Origin: Paenibacillus ihbetae
GTDB taxonomy: Bacteria > Bacillota > Bacilli > Paenibacillales > Paenibacillaceae
Length of the DNA: 64,000 nt
Reading direction: 5' to 3'
NCBI RefSeq assembly: GCF_002741055.1
Contig: NZ_CP016809.1
Location: 4,380,501-4,444,500 of the forward strand
The first letter of the stretch is position 1. Each line of letters begins with the position of its first letter. A model generated the notes under the pieces. That model worked only from the letters and a program-made list of their open reading frames with translations. It searched no databases and was not told the DNA's origin. Shown one piece after another: positions 34,849 through 43,645 of this stretch. The position numbers and the translations under genes are program-made.

Positions 34849-35682
34849 TTAAGCACCCCTCTTTTTCGTTTTAAATATATTTTGAGTAAAGCGGTCCAGG
34901 ACAATCGCCAGGATGACGACAGCCAGACCCGCCTCAAACCCTTTACCGATCTGCAGCTGGGTTACTGCACGGTAGACCTCGGCACCGATACCCTGGGCAC
35001 CGATCATCGAAGCGATAACAACCATCGACAAGCACAGCATGATCGTTTGGTTAATCCCGGCCATCAAGGTCGGCATAGCCAGTGGCAGCTGTACCTTGAA
35101 CAGCTTCTGTCCGGAAGTCGAGCCGAATGCATCGGCGGCTTCGGTCAGCTCGCCGGATACCTGCATAATGCCCAGCCGCGTCAGGCGGATCGTCGGCGGA
35201 ATCGCAAAGATCACGGAAGCGATCACGCCCGGAACGACCCCGAGGCTAAAGAACGTAACCGCAGGCAGCAGATAGACGAAAGCGGGCATAGTCTGCATAA
35301 AGTCCAGGATCGGAATGATGATTCTGGAAGCGGTCTTGCTGTAGGCTGCCCAGATGCCGAGCGGCACTCCGAGCACGATCGAGATCAACCCTGCCGTAAT
35401 GACCAGGCTTAGCGTGCTCATCGTTTGCGGCCAATACCCGAGATTTTCGATGATGAGAAAACCGATGACCGTAAAAAACGTCAGCGGCAAGCGACCAAGC
35501 AAATACGCAAGGACAGCCAATATGACGATGAACAGGTACGGATGGGGCAGCATAAATACATCTGTAAAAAACTCGACAATTCCTTCAATAACAAAGGAGA
35601 TGGCATTGAAAAAGCCCGAGAACGTTTCTCCCATCCAATCCACCAAGGAATCGATCCAGCTTGCGAGAGGAATCTTAGGCAT
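34849..35682 (-). CDS. opuAB: Glycine betaine ABC transporter permease
   Basis: 277 residues, about six or seven membrane helices. The EAA loop reads GELTEAADAFGSTSGQKLFKVQLPLAMPTLMAGI, and the N-terminus MPKIPLASWIDSLVDWM matches OpuAB/ProW. It overlaps opuAA by 8 bp and ends just before opuAC. Membrane core of the importer. Confidence 0.95.
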   Translation of the reverse strand: MPKIPLASWIDSLVDWMGETFSGFFNAISFVIEGIVEFFTDVFMLPHPYLFIVILAVLAYLLGRLPLTFFTVIGFLIIENLGYWPQTMSTLSLVITAGLISIVLGVPLGIWAAYSKTASRIIIPILDFMQTMPAFVYLLPAVTFFSLGVVPGVIASVIFAIPPTIRLTRLGIMQVSGELTEAADAFGSTSGQKLFKVQLPLAMPTLMAGINQTIMLCLSMVVIASMIGAQGIGAEVYRAVTQLQIGKGFEAGLAVVILAIVLDRFTQNIFKTKKRGA

Positions 35683-36877
35683 CTTGCGTCACCCCCTCAT
35701 TCTTGGTTTCCCCGGCCAACGCGCCGAGCACGGCCCCGCGGACGATAACGCCCATCAGGCGGCCATTGTCGTCGACAACGGCAAGCGGTACTTTGGACAT
35801 GCTCGTAATTTCGAACAGCTCGTTGAGCAAAGTGTCCGGACCGACTCTAGGACCGTCCGTAATCAAAATATCCTCAAGCTTGCGATGATTCTTCATCGCA
35901 TCGGAAGCATCCTCGGCGGTGATGACTCCGAGCAGCTTCTTGGCGCGGTCTATCACGAACAGGTTGGATATTCCCCGTTCGCGCATCAGCTCCAGCGCAA
36001 CACGCGGACCGCGGTCCATCGTAATCGCTTCGGGCCGGCGCATAACGTGTGACGCCGTCAGTACCTTCGACAGATCGACGTCCTCCACGAACCGCTCAAC
36101 GTAATCGTTGGCCGGCTGTGTCAGTATTTCCTCAGGCGTACCGATCTGCACGACGGCGCCGTCCTTCATCAGGGCGATGCGGTCTCCGATCCGGAGCGCC
36201 TCATCCAGGTCGTGGGTAATGAACACGATGGTTTTTTTCATTTTGTCCTGAAGCTCGATGAGCTCATCCTGCATATCCCGACGGATCAGCGGATCGAGCG
36301 CGCTGAACGCTTCGTCCATGAGCAGAATTTCGGGATCGTTGGCAAGCGCCCGGGCCAGCCCGACACGCTGCTGCATGCCGCCGCTGAGTTCATCCGGCAT
36401 TTTGTCCTCCCAGCCCTTGAGCCCTACAAGCTCGAGCGCCTTCATGGCGGCATCGCGCCGCTTGGATTTATTGACCTTCTGAATTTCCAGGCCGTATTCG
36501 ACATTGTCGAGCACGGTACGGTGCGGGAACAATGCGAACTTTTGGAATACCATGCTGATCGTTTTGCGGCGTACCTCGCGCAGCTGTTCCTTATTCATTT
36601 TTCTCAAATCCTTGCCATGGATCAGAATTTCTCCTGAAGTCGGTTCAATCAACCGATTTAGCAAACGGACTAATGTAGACTTACCGCTGCCGGACAGCCC
36701 CATGATGACGAAGATTTCGCCTTCCTGAATATCAAAGCTGACACGGTTAACGCCAACCGTTATATTTTTCTCTTTTGCGATTCGCGCTTTGGACCAGCCT
36801 TGCTCCAGCAGCTGAAGCCCTTGCTCGGCACCCGGGCCGAACAGCTTGCTGACGTTCTTCACTTGCAGAATAGCCAA
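35675..36877 (-). CDS. opuAA: Glycine betaine ABC transporter ATP-binding protein with CBS domains
   Basis: 400 residues. Walker A GLSGSGKSTLVRLLNRLIEPT, signature LSGGMQQRVGLARALA, LMDEAFSALDPLIRR, and a C-terminal tandem CBS part (about residues 280-390: ALELMRERGISNLFVID, KVPLAVVDDNGRLMGVIVRG), which in OpuA senses ionic strength. First gene of the operon, preceded by a minus-strand promoter and by an inverted-repeat block shared with the divergent GbsR-type regulator. Confidence 0.96.
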   Translation of the reverse strand: MAILQVKNVSKLFGPGAEQGLQLLEQGWSKARIAKEKNITVGVNRVSFDIQEGEIFVIMGLSGSGKSTLVRLLNRLIEPTSGEILIHGKDLRKMNKEQLREVRRKTISMVFQKFALFPHRTVLDNVEYGLEIQKVNKSKRRDAAMKALELVGLKGWEDKMPDELSGGMQQRVGLARALANDPEILLMDEAFSALDPLIRRDMQDELIELQDKMKKTIVFITHDLDEALRIGDRIALMKDGAVVQIGTPEEILTQPANDYVERFVEDVDLSKVLTASHVMRRPEAITMDRGPRVALELMRERGISNLFVIDRAKKLLGVITAEDASDAMKNHRKLEDILITDGPRVGPDTLLNELFEITSMSKVPLAVVDDNGRLMGVIVRGAVLGALAGETKNEGVTQDA

Positions 36878-36971
36878 GAGTGACTCCTCCTTTTAATGTG
36901 TAGAGACGCGTCCGAGCTAACCTCAGTGCTAACCCGGTCCGTCACTGCCGTCTCGTAAACCCATGTTCATC

Positions 36972-37000
36972 ATTGTAACAATGGCTACGTAAAGTATCAA
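36972..37000 (-). promoter_or_regulatory. Sigma-A promoter of opuAA (minus strand)
   Basis: Read on the minus strand: TTGATA (36995-37000), 17-bp spacer, TACAAT (36972-36977). Leader of about 88 nt to opuAA. Confidence 0.75.
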
Positions 37001-37011
37001 ACGTTATATCC

Positions 37012-37042
37012 GTACGTAAAGTACGTACAGTAAAAACTGTAC
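37012..37042. promoter_or_regulatory. Candidate GbsR-type operator
   Basis: GTACGTAAAGTACGTAC (37012-37028) merges into GTACAGT-AAAA-ACTGTAC (37025-37042), a perfect 7-bp inverted repeat. Lies 12 bp upstream of the opuAA -35. Binding by the neighbouring regulator is inferred. Confidence 0.5.
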
Positions 37043-37098
37043 AAAGTTATCCTCCCGAATCCTTTCGGATGCTCCCATATGCTTAGTCATCGCTGTTC

Positions 37099-37127
37099 TT
37101 TACTTTTAAAATAGCTTTCCCTACAAT
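37099..37127 (+). promoter_or_regulatory. Sigma-A promoter of the GbsR-type gene
   Basis: TTTACT (37099-37104), 17-bp spacer, TACAAT (37122-37127); leader of about 125 nt. Confidence 0.7.
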
Positions 37128-37258
37128 AGACGAGAGAATGTGTGTGGATTGGGCTTGTTTAGATTCGCTCCAGATCGTTCACACTACAACTCGAGTCCAA
37201 TCAGTTTTGTTGTATGGCATGACTTCTTGGATGGTTACAGAAAGAGGAGGCTGCAAGC

Positions 37259-37828
37259 ATGAGCTTGTACCAGTTGGATGAGGAACGGCAGGCTGCTGTG
37301 CAAAAGATTCGTAAGCGTGTCATTGAAAATATTGGACGAAATATGGACTTGTACGGCATTCCGCTCTCGACAGGTCATTTGTATGGCCTGTTGTATTTTG
37401 CCGATAAACCGATGAACCTGGATGAGATGGGACAGGAAATGAAGATGAGCAAGACCAGCATGAGCACCGGGGTGCGAACCTTGCTCGATCATAAGATGGT
37501 AAACAAAGTGTGGGAGAAGGGCTCCCGCAAAGACCTGTATGAAGTGGAGTATGATTGGTACCAGACCTTCGTGGACTTTTTCGACATTAAGTGGAGGAAG
37601 TCGGTGGAGAGCAACATCCTCGTCCTTCGCAAGGCGCTGCAAGAAACCGAGAAGCTTCTTAAAGAATATGAGGATGATCCGGTCATGGTAGCCGTGCTTG
37701 AGGCCGATCGGACCAAGATGCGCGAAGCCGTGGCGTATTACCGGTGGCTGGAGCGGCTGATTGATGCCTTTGTTGACGGAGATATTTTTAAATATGTTCC
37801 GAAAGAGCCGCCGGAGGGCGGTTCCTGA
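37259..37828 (+). CDS. GbsR/OpcR family MarR-type regulator
   Basis: 189 residues (B. subtilis GbsR about 180). Helix-turn-helix at about residues 45-90: TGHLYGLLYFADKPMNLDEMGQEMKMSKTSMSTGVRTLLD; MYGIP-like start and YEVEYDWYQTFVDFFDIKWRKSVE are GbsR-family features. GbsR and OpcR control choline/betaine uptake genes. Divergent from opuA, so opuA is the likely target. AGAGGAGG before the ATG. Ligand (choline in GbsR) unproven. Confidence 0.85.
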   Translation: MSLYQLDEERQAAVQKIRKRVIENIGRNMDLYGIPLSTGHLYGLLYFADKPMNLDEMGQEMKMSKTSMSTGVRTLLDHKMVNKVWEKGSRKDLYEVEYDWYQTFVDFFDIKWRKSVESNILVLRKALQETEKLLKEYEDDPVMVAVLEADRTKMREAVAYYRWLERLIDAFVDGDIFKYVPKEPPEGGS

Positions 37829-37884
37829 TCTTGTAAGCAGCTGAAATTCCTTTTATAATACGAGTAAGGCAATGCTTACCTAAC

Positions 37885-37920
37885 AAGGTACAACCTGTTC
37901 ATCGGGTTGTGCCTTTTTTT
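37885..37920 (+). terminator. Intrinsic terminator of the GbsR-type gene
   Basis: AAGGTACAACC with GGGTTGTGCCTT (37904-37914 region), then seven T. Confidence 0.8.
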
Positions 37921-38018
37921 GTTGGGTCAGGGGCGGGGAGGAAGCCGGCATCAAGGATCCGAAATCGCGCGTCAAAGCTTCACCCTTGCTCCCAAAGAAT
38001 AAAGTGGGAGGGTTACAT

Positions 38019-39362
38019 ATGGTACATTCGAAATCCCGGCATGATGAAAGACTGGTGGAAATTCCGCATTTTGCATCCGAAATCCTGGGCAACACCCGCA
38101 GCTTGTTCGTCTATCTTCCACCCGACTATCACGAGAATACGGAGCGTCGTTACGCCGTACTCTATATGCATGACGGACAGCACGTCTTCTCCGCGGATGC
38201 GTCGGGGGAATCCTGGGACATGCATGTTACCGCAGACCGGCTTGTCGCCGAAGGACGGATGGACGGGATCTTGATCGTTGGCATCGCGACCGTGCCGGAT
38301 CAGAGGCTGAACGAGTATTTTCACGAGCATCCAAACATGCACCTTGCATTCAAACCGCCTTTTGATGGCGATCGGTATGAGGCGTTTGTCATTGATGAAG
38401 TGATGCCGTACATCAACCGGTCCTTCAGAACGTTGACCGGTCCCGGGCATACGGCGATGATGGGCTCCTCCGCAGGCGGAATCGTCACGTACAATATCGG
38501 CTTTAGGCGTCCGGATGTGTTCGGCCAGATTGCGGTGATGTCGCCTTACTTCGTAAAGGCCGATTTCGATGAAGAGGGCGAGCTTCGCGAAATTCCGTTC
38601 TACCACAGATACGGCACGCACCCGAAGCTTCGGGTGTGGCTGGATATGGGCGGAGCCGAAGGGACGTTCATGGAGAAGTACGCCCGAGAAGAAGCCGAAC
38701 GGCTGGTCGCCGACGGGTTCGTGCCCGGAGAAGACCTTATGCTGTACCTGCATCCTGGTGCTGGTCACAGCCAGAGTGATTGGGCGGCTAGAGCCCACGC
38801 CCCGCTGCTGTACTTTTTCGGACGAATCGGGGAGGCTGAAGCTCTCCAGATTTGCGGGGACGAGATCGTGGGGGTGAAGGGGCCCGACAAGCGGATCAAT
38901 CCGGTGGTGACGTATACGAGCGGTTTCATGCAGAGCGCCATGCGAGCGACATATACGGTTCTTGACCCGCAGCTGCTTGAAGTCAAGCCTGACGGTACGC
39001 TGATCGCCAAATCGCCCGGAACGACTAGGGTGATCGTCCAATATGGAGGCTGCACGGCGGACAAGGAAATCACCATTGTCGACGCTTTGCCGGAACGGGT
39101 TAACGTAACGGTCACGGTAAAGGTCCCGGCATCAACGCCGCCATATCCTTCGCTGTATGCGGGGATTGAGGTCAAGCCGGCTGGAGACGGGCTCTACAAG
39201 GGGAGCGCGATGATCCCTCACGGTCTTACTTTTACGTTCAAGGTATCACATGGGTTCGGCCGACATGAGCGGCTGAAGCCGGATTCGGGAATCACGCGGC
39301 GGTCGTTTGTGGCGTCTTCCGATCAGGAGCTGTATTATGAGGTAGAAGGTTGGGAGACTTAG
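38019..39362 (+). CDS. Esterase (BesA/Fes-like alpha/beta hydrolase) with C-terminal beta modules
   Basis: 447 residues. The hydrolase part (about 1-270) has YAVLYMHDGQHVF, the nucleophile elbow GSSAGG (about residue 149) and HPGAGHSQSDWAARAHAPL carrying the catalytic His. About residues 290-365 resemble a bacterial Ig-like (Big2) domain (VLDPQLLEVKPDGTLIAKSPGTTRVIV) and the final 75 a starch-binding-like sandwich (VNVTVTVKVPASTPPYPSLYAG). No signal peptide. GGGAGGG before the ATG at 38019; the frame starts earlier. Substrate unknown. Confidence 0.8.
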   Translation: MVHSKSRHDERLVEIPHFASEILGNTRSLFVYLPPDYHENTERRYAVLYMHDGQHVFSADASGESWDMHVTADRLVAEGRMDGILIVGIATVPDQRLNEYFHEHPNMHLAFKPPFDGDRYEAFVIDEVMPYINRSFRTLTGPGHTAMMGSSAGGIVTYNIGFRRPDVFGQIAVMSPYFVKADFDEEGELREIPFYHRYGTHPKLRVWLDMGGAEGTFMEKYAREEAERLVADGFVPGEDLMLYLHPGAGHSQSDWAARAHAPLLYFFGRIGEAEALQICGDEIVGVKGPDKRINPVVTYTSGFMQSAMRATYTVLDPQLLEVKPDGTLIAKSPGTTRVIVQYGGCTADKEITIVDALPERVNVTVTVKVPASTPPYPSLYAGIEVKPAGDGLYKGSAMIPHGLTFTFKVSHGFGRHERLKPDSGITRRSFVASSDQELYYEVEGWET

Positions 39363-39395
39363 AATTTTTGGAACAAAATCGGAGGTTATAACATC

Positions 39396-39956
39396 ATGAC
39401 GATTAGATCGGCAAGACCGGAGGATGCAGCAGCTGCTTCAAGATTGCTTTATGACGCCCTGCACGACATTGCGCACCAGCTGACGGGGGAAGAAAGCGAG
39501 GAAGGGGCTGTTCGTGTTCTGGAGCAGTTTTTCCGGGAGCATGAAGGCAGGCTTAGCTATAAGCAGGCAGCCGTCAAAGAGATCGAAGGCACCGCAGCCG
39601 GTATTATCGTCGCCTACGGAGGGGACCAAGCGCCGGAACTGGACCGCCCGATCATCGAGCGTTTGCGCCGTCTCAAGCATGACGATACATTGACGTTGGA
39701 TAAGGAAGCCGATATCGACGAGTATTATATCGATACATTGTCCGTATCCCCGGCATTCGGCGGGCAAGGCATAGGTTCTGCACTAATCAGCTATATGGAG
39801 GAGCGGGCAAAGGAGCTGCAATATCGTAAAATTGCGCTCGCCGTCGTACAAGGGAATGAACGGGCCTATGCTCTCTATGAAAGACGGGGCTACGCCACGG
39901 ATAAAGAAATCATGATTAACGGACATGTTTACCGTCATATGGTCAAGCTTTTATAA
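39396..39956 (+). CDS. GNAT family N-acetyltransferase
   Basis: 186 residues. MTIRSARPEDAAAASRLLYDALHD is the N-terminal strand and helix; IDTLSVSPAFGGQGIGSALISYMEERAKE is the acetyl-CoA loop, followed by IALAVVQGNERAYALYERRGY. AGGAGG-like GGAGG before the ATG, 33 bp after the esterase stop. Substrate unknown. A terminator hairpin follows at 39991-40026. Confidence 0.9.
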   Translation: MTIRSARPEDAAAASRLLYDALHDIAHQLTGEESEEGAVRVLEQFFREHEGRLSYKQAAVKEIEGTAAGIIVAYGGDQAPELDRPIIERLRRLKHDDTLTLDKEADIDEYYIDTLSVSPAFGGQGIGSALISYMEERAKELQYRKIALAVVQGNERAYALYERRGYATDKEIMINGHVYRHMVKLL

Positions 39957-39990
39957 AAAGAGTTTGTAAAAAAGTAATCCAGAAAAATTT

Positions 39991-40026
39991 TAAACCGCCT
40001 ATTTACAATTGGTAATAGGTGGTTTA
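39991..40026 (+). terminator. Terminator-like hairpin
   Basis: TAAACCgCCTATT (39991-40003) and AATAGGtGGTTTA (40014-40026) then TTATT. Confidence 0.65.
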
Positions 40027-40144
40027 TTATTGATCCAGGACGATCTAAAAAATTAGAATGAATAGAAACATTAGAACAAACGATTAAATCAGATCAAATT
40101 ATGTAGTTAGAATGAATAATAATTATTGGAACGGAGTGATTCAT

Positions 40145-40651
40145 ATGGATTCGAATCAAAATCAACAGGGCATGTTCGACATTACGGTGGAACAGGCGAA
40201 GCTGCTCGGGAGCTCACAGCGAGTCAAGATCATCGGGAGCTTGACCGATACGCCGAAAACCGCCAAGCAAGTAGCCGATGAGCTGGGGGAATCTCCCGGA
40301 AGCATCCACTACCATATCCAAAAGCTGTATGATGGAGGCCTGATCGATCTGGTAGAGACCCGTACGGTGGGGGGGATTGTGGAGAAATACTACAAATCCA
40401 AGGCCAAATGGTTTAACACGACAGGCCCGCAATCGCTGGATCCTGCGCTGGCCGATGATTACAATGCGGTTTCCAGCACGAAGATCCAGCTGCGGCTGCA
40501 GCTGACGGAAGAGGAGCGGGAAGAGCTGGCGAAGGATTTTAGATCGCTGCTAGAAAAATGGGTCAAGAAAACCATCGCCGCCAAAGACGATTCCAAAGAG
40601 TATGCGATCGGCGTCAATTTAGTCTCTACCGAAGAGGCGTCTAAGAAATAA
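40145..40651 (+). CDS. ArsR-type helix-turn-helix regulator
   Basis: 168 residues. Winged helix at about residues 20-75: KLLGSSQRVKIIGSLTDTPKTAKQVADELGESPGSIHYHIQKLYDGGLIDLVETR. No clustered Cys or His, so no metal site is apparent. The C-terminal helical part is charged. GGAACGGAG before ATG 40145 (frame begins at 40112). It lies 54 bp before an MFS transporter gene and probably regulates it. Confidence 0.85.
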   Translation: MDSNQNQQGMFDITVEQAKLLGSSQRVKIIGSLTDTPKTAKQVADELGESPGSIHYHIQKLYDGGLIDLVETRTVGGIVEKYYKSKAKWFNTTGPQSLDPALADDYNAVSSTKIQLRLQLTEEEREELAKDFRSLLEKWVKKTIAAKDDSKEYAIGVNLVSTEEASKK

Positions 40652-40705
40652 GGAGCTTGCTTCCGAGCCTCCTCCAAAAAACGAACTGAAATGGAGTGTT
40701 AAACG

Positions 40706-42040
40706 ATGGAAATTTTTAAGAACCGCAACTTCCTGCTCCTCTTTATCGGCCGCATCTTGACGAATATCGGCGACAGCTTATACGCTGTTGCCGCCATGTG
40801 GCTCGTTTATGATTTGGGAGGCTCGACGCTCTACACGGGTCTGGCCGGGTTTCTGTCCATTCTGCCCCGCGTCATCCAGATTTTCTCCGGACCGCTCATC
40901 GACCGCTTTCCACTGCGCGGAATTCTGGTATATACGCAGCTCATCCAGGCCGGATTGCTGCTCATCGTGCCTGCTGCCTATTATTTCGATTTTCTGACGG
41001 TGGGGCTGGTACTGACCATTACGCCGATCATGTCGACGCTCAATATGTGGGTGTATCCGGCTCAAATGTCGGCGCTGCCAAGAATCATTGACAAGAAGCA
41101 GCTAACGCAGGGCAATTCATTGTTTACTCTGGCTTACCAAGGCATTGACGTTGCGTGCAACGCGGTTTCGGGAGGGCTCATCATTCTGCTAGGTGCCGTA
41201 TCGCTGTACGTGTGGAATTCGGTCGGTTTTTTCATCGGGGCGATTCTGTTTGCCCAGCTTCGCATCAAGGCATCAAGTTCGACTTCGTCTAACAACGTAG
41301 AATCGAGTTCGAGTAAAATGGTTCCTACGGACGGTACATCGGCAGCCAAAAGGAAAGGCTCCTTCCATCTGTACATTGAGGATATGAAAGCAGGAATGCG
41401 ATTTTTCATAGGCACACCGCTGGCGCGGATTCTGTTCGGCGTCATTGCGATCAACGCTGTCGGAGGCGCAACCTTTACGGTCATGCCGGCCTTTGCCGAC
41501 AATCTCGGCGGCCCCGGCGTCTACGGCATTCTGCTTATGGCGCAAGCATGCGGCAGCCTGCTGGGCGCGCTGGCCGCCCCGTATTTGAAGCTGGAGAAAT
41601 ACCGCCTCGGAATGATTTATGCGATGGCATTCTGCGTGTCGGGAGCCCTGTGGTGCCTGAGCGTACTCACGCCTTGGACTTGGATGGTGGTCCTGATCTA
41701 CGGCCTGGCCTGGTTTCCTGGCGGTATTACGAACGTCATCATCAATACGGTCATCCAGAAGTCGATCCCTGAGAAAAATATGGGTACGGTGTTTGCCGCT
41801 GCCAACGGATTAAGCGGGATTGCGATGCCGCTCGGCAGCCTGATCGGCGGAAGCTTAGGCATAATTCTGGCCAGCTCCTCCATCATTGCCGGCTCCGGTC
41901 TGGTCGTGCTGCTTGTCGGGCTGTACTGGATCTTCGACCCGGTAACGCGGGGGCTGCCGGCTCCTAATGATATGGATGAGAGCAGCTTCGCACCGGCGGC
42001 GAAGAAATCTCCGGCAGGTGTCGTTTCAACGGAAGCATAA
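40706..42040 (+). CDS. MFS transporter
   Basis: 444 residues, about 12 membrane helices in two halves. NRNFLLLFIGRILTNIGDSLYAVAAMWLVYDLGGSTLYTGLAGFLSILPR opens it, with the GR-type loop after helix 2, and the middle loop (about residues 190-225) is a Ser-rich, low-complexity insertion. GGAGTG before the ATG. Likely drug or metabolite efflux under control of the adjacent ArsR-type regulator; substrate unknown. Confidence 0.92.
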   Translation: MEIFKNRNFLLLFIGRILTNIGDSLYAVAAMWLVYDLGGSTLYTGLAGFLSILPRVIQIFSGPLIDRFPLRGILVYTQLIQAGLLLIVPAAYYFDFLTVGLVLTITPIMSTLNMWVYPAQMSALPRIIDKKQLTQGNSLFTLAYQGIDVACNAVSGGLIILLGAVSLYVWNSVGFFIGAILFAQLRIKASSSTSSNNVESSSSKMVPTDGTSAAKRKGSFHLYIEDMKAGMRFFIGTPLARILFGVIAINAVGGATFTVMPAFADNLGGPGVYGILLMAQACGSLLGALAAPYLKLEKYRLGMIYAMAFCVSGALWCLSVLTPWTWMVVLIYGLAWFPGGITNVIINTVIQKSIPEKNMGTVFAAANGLSGIAMPLGSLIGGSLGIILASSSIIAGSGLVVLLVGLYWIFDPVTRGLPAPNDMDESSFAPAAKKSPAGVVSTEA

Positions 42041-42263
42041 TGTATCAGTTTTTTTCGGTTCTGCAAGACCGAATCCCGGAGGGGCAATGCGGTAGACACA
42101 TACCCGCAGCCTCTTCTTCGGTTGTCCGGAGCATTCGCGATTGCAGGGTTGAGCTCATGTAGAATGAGCATTCCTGCTTGTCAGGCTAGTCTGCATAATG
42201 TGAACAAGTCCCTCATAGACATGTACTAATCAAGTCAAAACATGTGTTGAAGGGGATGATGAC

Positions 42264-43376
42264 ATGCGCCGGATTTCATGGGTGCTGCTCGCTGTCGTAT
42301 TATGCATGGCAACGATACTGGCGGGATGCGGGAAGAAAAATGCGGACAGCGTTGTGAAGGATCTGAACAAGGTGGCAGATAAGCTGGAAAGTGCGAAAGG
42401 CGCTTACCAGGGAGCGGGCGTCATGACCATACATACCGGTACGACGCCGCAGGAGTATCAAGTTGAGGTATGGTACCAGTCTCCATCTTATTATCGGATC
42501 AGCTTGGCCAATGGGGAGAAGGACATTAAGCAGATCGTGCTCCGCAACGATGACGGCGTATTTATTCTGACGCCAAGCTTGAACAAAAGCTTCCGCTTCA
42601 AGAGCGATTGGCCGGATAACCAGGGTCAGGTATATCTGTACCAGACGCTGCTCAGCAGTATCCTGAACGATAACACGCGCCAGTTTGCCGAGGACAAGGA
42701 CAGCTATGTATTTGACGTCGCGGCGAACTATCACAGCCATTCGCTAATCCGGCAGAAGATCTGGCTTGCCAAGGACAATTATTCGCCGAAGCAGGTTCAA
42801 GTTTCCGATTCGGAAGCGAATGTCGTTGTTGAAGTGAAATTCAATAATTTCACGTTCGATACCAACTTGACGAAAGAATCGTTTGACACGAGCCGGAACC
42901 TCTCCGCGATGGGCGAAACCCAGGGCATGCTGGCCGAAGTGGACGAGAACGGGCTCCCGGTCGCTTCCGGCACCGAGAATGGCAGTGCGAATGCACCCGA
43001 GGGTTTGACAGAGACGGCCGCGGGTAAGGATATGGGATCTTTCGGCATCGTCTATCCAGAATATGTGCCGGCCGGTGTAACGGAAAAGGATACGATGGAA
43101 GTGCCGAATAGCGAAGACCATGCGGTGATTCTGAAATATGACGGGGTATACCAGTACACGATTATGGAATCCAGACCGAAGGACCGTGTCGTATCGCTTG
43201 TGCCGGGCGAAGCGGTTTACATTGATTTTACGACGGTTGGACTGCTGACCGGCGACCAGCAGCGCACGCTGACGTGGAGCACGGATGGGGTCGAATATCG
43301 ACTGACGAGCGCCAATCTCCCTGTCGAGGAGATGAAGAAAATCGCTGCTTCCATGCAGGGACAATCGGGTAAATAA
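42264..43376 (+). CDS. ydcC: LolA-like sporulation lipoprotein (YdcC-like)
   Basis: 370 residues. Lipobox ILAGC (Cys21). The mature part starts NADSVVKDLNKVADKLESAKGAYQGAGVMTIHTG, a LolA/outer-membrane-lipoprotein-carrier-like beta fold (about residues 40-225: YQVEVWYQSPSYYRISL, KQIVLRNDDGVFILTP), then a DUF4367-type C-terminal part (about 255-365). Gene order before alr and ndoAI-ndoA matches B. subtilis ydcC, a sigma-E sporulation gene. AAGGGGATG before the ATG. Confidence 0.85.
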   Translation: MRRISWVLLAVVLCMATILAGCGKKNADSVVKDLNKVADKLESAKGAYQGAGVMTIHTGTTPQEYQVEVWYQSPSYYRISLANGEKDIKQIVLRNDDGVFILTPSLNKSFRFKSDWPDNQGQVYLYQTLLSSILNDNTRQFAEDKDSYVFDVAANYHSHSLIRQKIWLAKDNYSPKQVQVSDSEANVVVEVKFNNFTFDTNLTKESFDTSRNLSAMGETQGMLAEVDENGLPVASGTENGSANAPEGLTETAAGKDMGSFGIVYPEYVPAGVTEKDTMEVPNSEDHAVILKYDGVYQYTIMESRPKDRVVSLVPGEAVYIDFTTVGLLTGDQQRTLTWSTDGVEYRLTSANLPVEEMKKIAASMQGQSGK

Positions 43377-43424
43377 TACGATGAAGGCGGATACCAAGCT
43401 TGGCGGAAGAAACGTTCCGACAAT

Positions 43425-43445
43425 GAGGCCATTCGCCTCTTTTTC
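43425..43445 (+). terminator. Weak terminator hairpin after ydcC
   Basis: GAGGC-CATTC-GCCTC (43425-43439) then TTTTTCC. Confidence 0.5.
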
Positions 43446-43645
43446 CAAATAAAGGACATTTGAGGCGGGCTGCGAGCTTTTTTGCTGCCGATTTATCGGG
43501 AGATGTCCATGCTTTCCCGGTTCGTGGTACCGGTCATGCACGAAAAATGGGCAGCAGGTGTCAATTGACAGTTGCCTTCGGGAACATTACCATTAATCTA
43601 TTATTAGCCCACAGCTTTTTCAAAATGGTAAGAAGGTGACTGGAA

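Larger units (their letters stand above)
36878..37258. other. Divergent regulatory region of opuA and the GbsR-type gene
   Basis: 381 bp without a gene; it contains the promoters and inverted repeats listed separately. Beyond these I see a GATTGG/CCAATC pair (37147 and 37195) in the regulator leader. Confidence 0.5.
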
